64,000 bases of DNA from contig ML996702.1 in the NCBI GenBank assembly GCA_010356995.1, forward strand, positions 453,013-517,012. The letters are read 5' to 3'. A model generated the notes under the pieces. The model did no database searches. It was not told the DNA's origin and was given only the letters and a program-made list of their open reading frames with translations. This document shows, in pieces, positions 54,576 to 64,000 of the stretch. Source of the stretch: Trichodelitschia bisporula. Its lineage: Eukaryota; Ascomycota; Dothideomycetes; Phaeotrichales; Phaeotrichaceae. Both the position numbers and the translations under genes were made by a program. Every line of letters begins with the position of its first letter. Positions within the stretch are counted from its first letter, which is position 1.

Positions 54576-56515
54576 CTAAACAAATCCAGCGCAGGTATAC
54601 ACAGCCTTCTCCCACCGCTCAAACATCTTCTTGCCAGCATCCTTGGCAATCTTGGGCTCGAAGGACGTGGCGCCCTCGGTGTTGATCAGCTTCAGCTCCT
54701 CGATGTCGTTCCACACGCCGACGGCCAGACCGGCGGCAATGGCGGCACCTAGGGCAGTGGTCTCGCGCATCTTGGGCCGAACGACGGGGATACCGATGAG
54801 ATCGGACTGGGTCTGCATGCACAGATCCGAGTTGCTCATGCCGCCATCGACGGCGAGAGCCTGCAGCGCCTTGCCGCTGTCCTTCTCCATGGCATCGAGA
54901 ATGGCCTTGGTCTGGTAGCACGTGGCCTCCAGAGTGGCACGGGCAATGTGCCCCTTCTGTGTGTACTGCGTGACACCGACTGCGGATGTTAGCCAGGAAA
55001 TTGCGGGAATCGGACCAACTTACGGATCGTTCCGCGGACATCGTCAATCCAGTACGGCGCAAACAGGCCGCTGAAAGCGGTGACGAAAACAACACCACCG
55101 TTATCGTCTACAGTTTCGGCAAGCTCACCCACGGCCGCGGATGATTCGGCGAAGCCCAGGTTGTTCATCAGGAACTTGACGCCGCTACCCGCAACCGCAA
55201 TGCTGCCCTCAAGCGCATACACGGGCTTGCGCCCGGCGAAGTCGTAAGCCACCGTAGCGAGCAGGCCGTGCGTCGAGATTACAGGCTTCTCGCCGACGTT
55301 GTACAGCAGGAAGCAGCCGGTACCATAGGTGTTCTTGGCCAGGCCGGGCTCGAAGCCCTTCTGACCCACCAGCGCAGCGGACTGGTCGCCCAGGCAGCCC
55401 GTGATAGGCACACCGGCAAGGGCGCCCTCAGCGAGCGACCCATAGACAGTGGGGTCCGACGACTTGACAACCTTGGGCAGGTTGATCTTGCTGCGGTCAA
55501 GCTGGAAGAAGGAGATCAGGCTATCATCATAGTCGAGGGTGTTGAGGTTCATGAACATGGTGCGAGACGCGTTGGTGGGGTCCGAGACATGGACGTTCCG
55601 CTCCGGGCCGCCGTTGAGCTTGTACACCAGCCACGAATCGACGGTGCCGAAAGCCAGAGTGCCGTTGTCGTAGGCAGCCTTGACGCGCGGCACGTGCTGC
55701 AGCATCCACAGGAGCTTGGAGCACGACGGGTAGGTGCTCAGAGGCAGACCGCACTTGGCCTGCAGAGCATCGGCACCCGGGCGGGCCTTGAGCTCGCGCA
55801 CCAGAGCGGCAGCACGCGTGTCGGTCCAGACGATGGCGTTGTACAGAGGTTGGCCGGTCTTGCTGTCCCAGACCACGGTAGTCTCACGCTGGTTGGTGAT
55901 GCCGACGGCCTTGATGTTCTTGGCGGAGTAACCCTTGCTCGTGAGGTCCTTGACCGCGCCCTCGAGGCAGGTTGTGACGGAGGAGACAAGCTCAAGCGGG
56001 TCATGCTCGTGCCATCTGATTGCATGTCAGCACGTGACAGGTGAAGAATTAGGGTTCAAAGCTTACCCGGAGTTGGGGTATATCTGAGTGAACTCCATCT
56101 GGTGGGAGGCCACCGGCTGGCCACTCTTGTTGAAAATCAGAACGCGGGAGCTTGTGGTGCCCTGGTCAATGGCAGCCACGAGCTCCGCCTCAGGATCCAC
56201 AACAACCTCTCCATTTTGCTCTTCGACCTTCTCCACGGGCTTCGTCTCCTCGACAGCAACAGGGGCCTCGCCATTCACAGCAGGTTTGCTTGTGTTCGAG
56301 AGTTCTATCTTCTCGAGTCTCTGCTCCAGCTTCTCGTTGGCCTTTTGCAACGACAGCAAAATATCGAGAATCTGCTGGTTGCTGGGCCCCGCATGCGGTG
56401 CTGACGCCGGCGCCAGACTGTCGGTGCGGAGAGGAGTTGCTCCAGACACGATGGACAGCTCGCTCTCAACGGCGCGGTTGAGGTCAGGCCTCTCGGTGAA
56501 TTCTTGGGGGGCCAT
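54576..56515 (-). CDS. gut1: Glycerol kinase (FGGY family) with N-terminal extension
   Basis: Three exons, 56515-56067, 56015-55024 and 54979-54576, with 51 and 44 bp introns, give 614 residues. From about residue 113 the enzyme is a standard glycerol kinase: [63 protein letters not shown], the [13 protein letters not shown] and [14 protein letters not shown] loops, and the C-terminal FGGY signature [20 protein letters not shown]. It makes glycerol-3-phosphate from glycerol and ATP. The extra ~112 residues include a short coiled coil ([20 protein letters not shown]) and an acidic linker, not found in bacterial GlpK. The aquaglyceroporin at 60061 is the next gene, divergent, and would supply the substrate. 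Confidence 0.94.
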
Positions 56516-59500
56516 TTTGGAGACAGATACGCAAGCTGGTGATGGGGTCCTATGAGTCTGGGGAAGAAGGGACAGTAGACACGTTCTTTAACATCCTATA
56601 TATGGGGCAGATGGGGCTATATCAACGGGGTAATTGAGGCGGAGCCAAAGCTCCCGCTGGCCGACACTCAAAGCCAAAGGCGGGGAAGGTAAGGCAGCGT
56701 CGCCTCAAAGACCCCACCATATGCCACATGTGACCGATCAGGAGTGAGAAAACAGAGCTAGGAGGAAGGATGAACAAGCCGCGTGGGCTTATCCCAATCT
56801 CCTGAATAGCACGGAAAATTCGGGCCAAGGGGTGTGTGTTTGCGTGTGTATGTGCGGTAGTCAAACAAAGGGTAGTCTTAGCCGAAGCAGCACTCAGCGC
56901 GCATTATTTCTCCCCACGCGCGTAGGGGCGAGGGTTAGTGGCTACATAGTAGTACAGTTCGTACTGCGCCCGACCGTCCGCCGGTGGAGCCGGCAACCAT
57001 CCCCGTGGGAAAGGGAGCAAGAGAAACGGTGCAGGCCGAGGATGGTAGTACGGCATGCCATGCGGCAACTCTACTCCGCGAGCTCCTAACTAGCTCAAAA
57101 TCGATACGGACGAGCGTTGAGCCGAGGATCGCCTTCAGTTTCTCCCCCATTCGGGTTCGGGACCGATACTCAGGGTTCAGATTGAATTCTGGGCATGGGG
57201 GATTTGTGGAGTTAATAAGCGGATAGTATGCCGTTTGGAGATGGGGAAGTTGGAGGAGGACGAGGGGAAGAGGGGCAGGACGAGGGGGAAGAGGGACAGG
57301 ACGAGGGGAAGAGGGGCAGGACGGGAGGAAGAGGGTGGAGGGTGGAGGGTGGAGGGTGGAGGGGTAGGACGGGAGGAATCTCGGGAGAAAAGATGAGATG
57401 GAGGCATAGAGGGCAGAGCGTGAGACCCTGAAAAGCTTCAAAAGTTTGCGACTCTTGAAGATTGGGCGACGATGTGTTGGGGGCCATTGTCGCGGTCTGA
57501 ATGTCACTATCCGCTAAAGTTACTATTGTAAAGACGTCCAAATGTTGTCAAGCGCTTTGCTCGAGGTTGCATTGACGTAGGAGCTTCTTCCGTCAACGCG
57601 AGAAGTGCGAAGATGGCCCAACGCCACAGCATCCAGAACCCAAGTCCTGAACGCCTCATCCGCGCTTTCCTGCATGATGATCTCTCATTCTGGGCAAAAG
57701 CGCGTCGCCTATTTCCGCCCCGCGCTCAGCCGCTGCCGCTACCTTATCCCAACCTTCCTCACCACCATCCCATTTGCAGAGTAGACGCACACTAAGCGCG
57801 ACATCATTGACCCATTTCTCCGACACGCCAGGCGCCCTTTGCCCCAAGCTAGCCATTAAACGCCGCAGCGGAGTCATTCTCGCGCATGCAACCACACCTG
57901 CATCGGCCTACTGTCGGCCTACTGCCAACTACTGTCAACTACTCCCAGCTGCTATCAACTACTGCAAACCACTCCGCACTTGGTACAGTATTTTCAGGTA
58001 ATCGACTCCGCAGTCGACCCATCTCATCCCCTTCCCCCGCCATCATCCCCGCTACCCGTATCTCCAGCCTCGCATCCCCTCATCTCACCCCGCTTAAACC
58101 CCGCCTCATTCTCCCTTGTCAGCACTAGACCCCACATCACCGGGCTAATGGTCGTCAGGACGTTGGTAACCCACTGTCGCCACGTCGGTATGCGTTCTCA
58201 CAGGCCACGAACCATGCATCAAGCGAGTTCTCAACCGCCGATCCCACCCTTCCCCGCTCCCTTCCCCGGCTTCCCCGGCTTCCCACGCGTGTACCATCCT
58301 TCCATCTAGGACCGTTACAGTGATAGGCCCCCTCGCGTTCGCTTCGAGTTCCAACCCGCATACTAGCCGTGTAGTTGGTGGAGACCTGGAGACTGGACTC
58401 CGCTCCAACTAGGTTTCCCCTCACTGAAATCCCCTCCAACCATTCGGACCCACAGTCGGGGAATTATCACAGGCTATTCACAGGATGACATCCAATGAGC
58501 GTCTCTTCTTTTCCACCATCATCTTGATGGGCTAGCCTCTCGTGAGCTATTGAGCGATTGCACTGTTTGGTTGACACCAACATCAAGTGGCGTCGGCCTG
58601 TTGGACAGATGGCCGTGATACGGCCCTATTCTGGAAATGTCGTTTACGTTCGCCAGGAGTACCCTGTGCGGGAGGTATGGTCTTGCTAATCTACTCCGGA
58701 CGTCAATCTTCGATCGTGGACGAACTTCACCCGCAAATACTGCACGCAACGACGCGACACCAAATTATAATCCGATCCACACTAGCCGACAAAGTCTGCC
58801 GGTCGAACCCTGTTAAGTAAGCGTGGGCCTCCCGTCGTAGGTTAAGCTTTGGGAACGAGAAAATTCCCGACATCCGGCGCACGGCGGCCTCACGGAGCAA
58901 ACGGCTAGTGTTGCCCTGAATCTGAAATAAACGCGGGACGAGAAACGGGCCTACTGTCTGACCCGCCGCGGTTCTGCTTGTCCCTTCCAACCGGCTCACT
59001 TGGCACCGACTAACAGGTCTTGACATCGACGACGTAACACTGCAGTCGTATTCCGCTCCGCCGGCGCTCGCCACGGTTTATGTGGTCTTTTAGTGCCACG
59101 GCATTGCGCAAGCATGAAGTGAAACCTGCCGTGGAAGAATGGCTGGGCTCGTCGAAAGCGAAGTGAGGTCAGAACGAGGCGTCAAATGCCTGCTGATGCA
59201 CGGGTTTGGCGTGCGCAGGAACGCTTGAGATTGGACGGCTCTATGCAGGACTACCGTTGGCTCGCGGGGTACGTCAAAGGCTGAATAAACTAGGGACTCG
59301 CTGCAAGCAATGTAACCCCGCCAGATTGAGCGTTGACACTCATGGAGTGCTCGGCTTTGAGCGTACAATGGCTTGCCGGTCACATTACTTTTATCAATTC
59401 ATAGTGATACGAGCGATGGCGCACCCCGGGGCGCAATATCTCTCCAAGTCCCTTGTCAGTGCGGCTCTATATTCGATCTGGATGGGTTTAGATGGCGCGA

Positions 59501-60060
59501 CGCCTATACCACCGCACATGTGGCCAGTGGGGCGATCCCATTATCAACATCATAGATCGCTGCAACTTACGCACAAGCGGGCTGAAGTGCTGTTCTCAGA
59601 CTAGGGTTTTGCACAATTCCTCTGAACCATCCGCTGTCTAGCGCCGGGAGTCCGGGGCCGCTCTACATCATCCGCATGGCATAGTCCTGCCAATATCTCC
59701 ATCCCCGCTATCGCCTCTCCGCCCCGGCTAACGTCAGTCCAGGATGGGCGATGGTGTGGGTGAGTGGGTTGTCTCCCCCATGGGCTGTGCTCTCACTCCG
59801 CAGTCTCGTCCCAGCCCATCCGTTAGTATGACACCAACCGATCACAAGGTCGACATACCTTCCCTCTAGCCTTGAGCCTAGCGATTCCATCACTCCATCT
59901 GCTCGGACCCTGCTGTCCGTGCCTAGCGGCTATTGCTCCCTGGAAACGAGCGCGTACCGCAACCTTGGATGGCCTGGCTCCACTTGCTCAAAGTCCATAT
60001 TACAAACCCGAGAGTTCTCGATTTTTGTTCCCTCTCACCGTGCTCTCCAATCCATCCATC
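56516..60060. other. 3.5 kb divergent region between glycerol kinase and aquaglyceroporin
   Basis: Longest gene-free stretch here. It contains a purine-rich minisatellite (57234-57372) and a CAACTACTG-type direct repeat (about 57905-57970). Frames near 57613-57895 on either strand reach 60-80 codons but exclude each other. CT-rich sequence before 60061 fits the channel gene's leader. Shared control of both glycerol genes could lie here, but I see no site that proves it. Confidence 0.45.
57234..57372 (+). repeat. Purine-only minisatellite
   Basis: Tandem units like GGACGAGGGGAAGAGGGGCA are followed by four GGTGGAG heptamers. Almost no T on the plus strand for about 130 bases. Such strand-asymmetric tracts can form triplex or quadruplex structures. 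Confidence 0.85.
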
Positions 60061-61391
60061 ATGTCCTCCGCCCAGAAGCTCGAACACCGCACCGGCGACA
60101 GCAGCCCCCACTCCTTCTTGGAGGATGGCCAGAAGGGACTGCCGCTCGAGGAGCGCCAACACCACGAGCACCACCATCCGCAAGCTCTGACTGAGCATGG
60201 CGCGCCCATCGACTTCCACACGGAGCAGGCGGACGCCCTCGAATCGAACCCGAATCTTGCGTGGAGCAAGTTCCGCAGGGTGATGCAGGAGCCCTTCTCC
60301 GAGTTCTTCGGCACCTTCGTCATGATTCTGTTCGGCGACGGTGTCGTGGCGCAAGTCACGCTTTCTGGGGGCAAGAATGGCGATTACCAGAGCATCAATT
60401 GGGGTGAGTCGTGATATCCGAGTTTGGTCCGAGAGCCATGCTAACAGTTACAGCTTGGGGGTAAGCTTTTTCCACGCGTTCGATTTTTTATCCCGCATCG
60501 GGGCCCTCGTGGTTTCGTGTCGAGCTTCCCGGTCACCCGGATGCCGGCGGATCGGAACACGAGCCCCGAGCGGCCCGGTGCTCCCGTTTAGCTCGCTCTC
60601 CCAGCCAGTCCCGTAGAATAGTCGCTGACGTATGACAGACTGGGAGTGATGCTCGGCGTGTACTGCGGCGGCAAATCCGGTGGGCACCTGAACCCCGCCG
60701 TGACGTTGGCGAACTGCATCTTCCGCAAGTTCCCCTGGCGCAAGTTCCCGATCTACCTGCTCGCGCAGACGCTGGGCGCCTTCGTCGCCTCCGGCGTCGT
60801 GTATGCAAACTACAAGTCGGCCATTGACCAGTTCGAGGGCGGGCGTGAAATCCGCACCGTCCCCGGTTTCTCCAACCACTCCACCGCCGGCATCTTCTGC
60901 ACCTACCCAGCCGAGTTTCTGACGCGCACGGGCATGTTCTTCAGCGAGTTCATCGCTAGCTCCATCCTCATGTTCTGCATCTACGCGCTGAAGGACGACG
61001 GTAACATCGGCGCCGGCAACCTCACCCCCCTTGGGCTGCTGTTCGTCATTTTCGGTCTGGGCAGCTGCTTCGGGTGGGAGACGGGTTATGCCATGAACTT
61101 TGCGCGCGATTTCGGTCCCCGCTGCATGAGCTTTTTCCTGGGCTACGGGCACGAGGTGTGGAGCGCGGGTAACTACTACTTTTGGGTAAGCTAGCCCCTG
61201 ACCATGTGGGGCGGCCTCGTGGCTAACAAGTGGGGCAGATTCCCATGGTTGCGCCCTTCTTCGGCTGTGTCTTTGGCGCTTGGCTGTACGATATGTTCAT
61301 CTACACGGGCGAGAGCCCGATTAATACCCCGTGGATGGGTCTGCGCCGCTTCACCCGCCCCACGAAGAAGGAGTGGTCGAACACTGTCTAA
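60061..61391 (+). CDS. Aquaglyceroporin (MIP family)
   Basis: Four exons, 60061-60403, 60454-60460, 60639-61185 and 61239-61391, give 349 residues. The second exon is a 7-nt microexon (CTTGGGG) that restores INW-AWG-LGVMLGVYCGG between helix 1 and the first pore loop. Six membrane segments are apparent: EFFGTFVMILFGDGVVAQV, GVMLGVYCGGKSGGHLNPAV, IYLLAQTLGAFVASGVVYAN, FSEFIASSILMFCIYALKD, LGLLFVIFGLGSCFGWETGY and PMVAPFFGCVFGAWLYDMF. The first NPA box is intact (GGHLNPAVTLAN); the second reads NFARD instead of NPARD. The D-F-G-P-R after it and the long loop fit glycerol-type channels. The N-terminus is His-rich and cytosolic. Expected in the plasma membrane, passing glycerol and perhaps water. 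Confidence 0.93.
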
Positions 61392-62880
61392 ACGGACGGG
61401 GCTTCAATGCGGGGACAGAGGCATGATACGGAGGATACGGTACTTGAGCGCAAGGGCGCGCTGGCATATGTTGAGATAATTTTCTTCCTCTAAAAGGGAT
61501 CGGATCGCGGGAGCATAGGTTTGGGGGTGATTGGACACCGCCACGGTTAGGACGATGCACAATGGTCGTTGCGTTTATTACGTCGTACGGGTTTAGCTTG
61601 GCGCGAGCGATGGAGCAATCTGGTTACGCTGGATATGCGGGATATCTTTCTTTTTCAATGCAGCACCCGATACCCCAATGCATATGTTGACCGTGCCAAA
61701 CGTAACAGCTTTCTACGCTGAATGCATATCGAAGATGTCTCAGCCTCGAGGAGCCTCCTTCTCTTTCGGGACCGCAGATACGTCCTGCACCCTCCCCCGC
61801 ACCCCGCAGCGGCCATCATCGATAGGCACAAAACTCAGCACGCCCGCGCGGGCAGCATCGGCTAAACGCGCGCCTGCCGTGCGAGGCTGGGCTGCGGGCG
61901 CCCGGTCCGGCCGAGTGGGCCCAAGGCAGCCGGGTGCGATTCGGGCGTTGTCGGCTCATGCTCGTGAGTAAAGCACGGGCTTCCACGCGCCGGGTGGGGT
62001 TCGGGCACAGCGGGGTTTGTGCCCATGTGGGGGTTGTGAATTTTTCACCTCGTTGAGTATCGAGATCCGGGGATGGACAGATGACTTAATGTCCTTCCGG
62101 GGAAGGCGCGGATGGAGGATTCTCCGGAGATTGAATGCGGGTTGACAGGTAAGGTCCGGGATTTTTGGGCGTAGGCGGGGGCGCGTGCGCGTTGCGATCG
62201 AGGGCGGGCGGGCTTTGTGCTTCGTCCTTCGTGCGGTCGTGGCCCGGAGTGGTGGGTCGGATTTGGGCGTTAGGGAATCTGCGGTGCGACGGTGTGTGGT
62301 AATCGAGACTGTAGAGCGCGATCTGCATGTGGTGAGGGTTGAGATTACCTGCTTTGGGGCGGGTTGGAGAAGGGGAAAGGGAGAGGTGGTTGAGGGGGAA
62401 GGTTGAGGCTGTGGTCGGGAAGGCTGGAGTCGTTGACGGGAAGGGACAGCCTTGCTGGCTGGGTGGTGTGTGTGGGAGGAGCGGACTGCACCACAACAAT
62501 GGGAGGTGTACTTCTGGGGAGACTCGGTCGTTTCTCTCTTTTCCAATCTTCTCGCACCGCTCACTTCGCCCGGATCAATTGCTGTTTGGTGGTACATTAC
62601 TGCAGATGACTGTCCAGACCTCCACTTGACCATTCTTTGTTAGTATCATTTCGTTTCACCCTCTGAGACCACTAAGGACGTCTTTCCGGACGGTCACACA
62701 GCACGGCAGGATGACACGATACTCTCGACTCTCGATTCAATGACTGTGCAGCGGGCCGTTCAGGAAGCGGGCAGATAGACAAGGTGATCGAGTTACTAGA
62801 ACATATCATCGCAATCCAATCCAAGGTACTACGGGAAGATCATCCACACACAACATGCTTACCCGGCACAGATTAATGAC
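61392..62880. other. Gene-free flank right of the aquaglyceroporin
   Basis: 3' flank and about 1.4 kb of sequence with overlapping frames below 230 codons. The largest, 61956-62633 minus, is Pro/Ser/Arg/Thr-rich and shadowed by others. No gene supported. Confidence 0.45.
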
Positions 62881-62888
62881 GGGCTTCC

Positions 62889-63930
62889 TTTGCAAGAAGC
62901 GAAGCTACAGCCACCCGATGGAGCGCCATCGAAACAGACTATTCCGAAATGTCCTCTGCAACACGAGCGCTGGCGACAAACTCAAGCACTTGGAATGTGA
63001 AGTTCAAGTGCAACCCATACCTGCCTGCGGCAGTAAGGCAATAACCACACACGTGCTGTGACGTTGTCACGCACATGAACTCCATTCTGGCCATCATGGG
63101 TCAGAATCTCGGATATGTCGTCGAGAGCACAAGTGAGTTTCCGCGCATGTCGTGTGGGCAGCCGCTAACACCTTGCAGATAGCCAGTTCATCTTCGACAG
63201 CGCCTGGCGCACTGGAGGACACTTGTGCGGTTGAAACAAACATATTAGAGCGGCGCGCCATGGAATATCCGCCTTCATTCGCTCGCGGAGAGACTGACTC
63301 CCTTCTCAATCGGTATGGGCCGGCTGTCCACTCCGATGTCCACTCCTCTCCACTCAGTCCCGGTCGCTCGTCCTTTGCCGCCAGGCTGAGCACGCCCGAT
63401 GGCGCTTCGAAGACGGGATCCCGCGCAGCCTGCCTGGCCACTGCGACATTGTTAGTGCCCTCATACACGCAACAATCCTTGAGGCTCTGCGGGCAACGCA
63501 CAGCGAGGCTCGCTCACAAATTTCCCAGATCCTTGGTCATCCCGCGGGACACTGGCCAACAATGTGCCGGAGGCAGACTTTACCTTTGTCATGTTCACGT
63601 CGTTTAATTTCACGGACGCAGGGACCAAGGGACACGACCATAGAGCTGGAATGCTTAGCGGTGGTGAAGGCCGCCACCGAAGAGCGTCGGTTGCGAACGG
63701 ACGCTTTATCACAACCCGTCCTTCTACAACTCGAACTACGGAGACATGATCCGGAACCAGAAAACACTCAGGGAGTTGGCCAACGATTACCGGTGTGCAA
63801 TCACAGTCAAAGCCCGCTACCCCTCCGAGCCGGCAACCATCGCCCACAACTTTGCGACGATGCACGGTCAACAGCTCCCGCAACAGTTCACCACCATTAC
63901 CCAACAGAGGCCACAACAAGCCAAGAATGA
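62889..63930 (+). other. Coding-like fragments, unresolved gene or pseudogene at the window edge
   Basis: Several pieces read like protein in different plus-strand frames. One is at about 62889-63034 (DYSEMSSATRALATNSSTW then NVKFKCNPYLPAA before GTAAGG). One is at 63064-63229, with a convincing intron 63130-63179 (GTGAGT, branch GCTAACAC, TTGCAG) joining GQNLGYVVEST to NSQFIFDSAWRTGGHLCG. One is near 63685-63940 (YHNPSFYNSNYGDMIRNQ then KTLRELANDYRCAITVKARY). I could not join them into one open frame. A frame-shifted pseudogene, a multi-exon gene running off the right edge, or chance are all possible. No family recognised. Confidence 0.3.
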
Positions 63931-64000
63931 CGGGTTTTGACTTTACCCCTTCAAGCCTACCCTGACCTTCCGGCACAATGGGACCACCTGGCAGATGATG

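Overview
The window is nuclear DNA of a filamentous ascomycete (Pezizomycotina). The evidence is GC-rich compact genes with many 44-100 bp GT...AG introns carrying CTAAC/CTGAC branch sites, plus families typical of moulds: an Egh16-like secreted protein, a SLATT_fungal protein, a peroxisomal CoA ligase and an ER-anchored E2. A eurotiomycete-like lineage seems likely, but order and species cannot be fixed from sequence alone. All gene models were built by eye; exon limits were accepted only when the joined reading frame stayed open and the protein family made sense. I saw no tRNA, rRNA, CRISPR array or intact transposon.

Left part (1-25.6 kb): a gene-poor edge, a DUF1749/SidJ-type esterase, nop16, a LIV-1/KE4-type ZIP metal transporter, then a head-to-head pair that looks like a two-step thymine-to-uracil salvage module (thymine dioxygenase and iso-orotate decarboxylase) sharing a promoter with four GATA-factor sites. 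Next come an uncharacterised acidic protein with some Mediator-tail flavour, a Pub1/TIA-1-type RNA-binding protein, an Egh16-like secreted protein, a 4-coumarate-CoA-ligase-like enzyme ending in AKL (peroxisome), a small secreted protein, a small coiled-coil protein and an F-box protein.

Middle (25.6-46.6 kb): a 2.7 kb gene-free stretch, Pif1 helicase, a SLATT_fungal membrane protein, a 6-phosphofructo-2-kinase whose phosphatase half has lost its catalytic histidine, Tom40 and Tom22 tail to tail (pore and receptor of the same mitochondrial import complex), Spb1, a divergent YML020W-like alpha/beta-hydrolase with four Trp-rich motifs, an uncharacterised C-terminal membrane protein and a GPI-type Ser/Thr-rich wall protein.

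Right part (46.6-64 kb): an ER tail-anchored E2 whose first intron is nearly pure C, a hairpin repeat family, a Pfa3-like palmitoyltransferase, a tiny two-exon gene for a 36-residue peptide ending in a CaaX box (NYGWCIVM) that looks like an a-factor-type lipopeptide mating pheromone precursor, glycerol kinase, and an aquaglyceroporin with a 7-nt microexon and a variant second NPA box. Glycerol channel and kinase are divergent neighbours and would act in sequence in glycerol uptake and phosphorylation. The last 2.6 kb holds coding-like scraps that I could not assemble.

The most notable observation is the CaaX peptide gene at 53364-53521: small, intron-containing, TATA-driven and easily missed by gene callers. 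The thymine salvage pair and the kinase-only PFK-2 are the next most useful functional readings.
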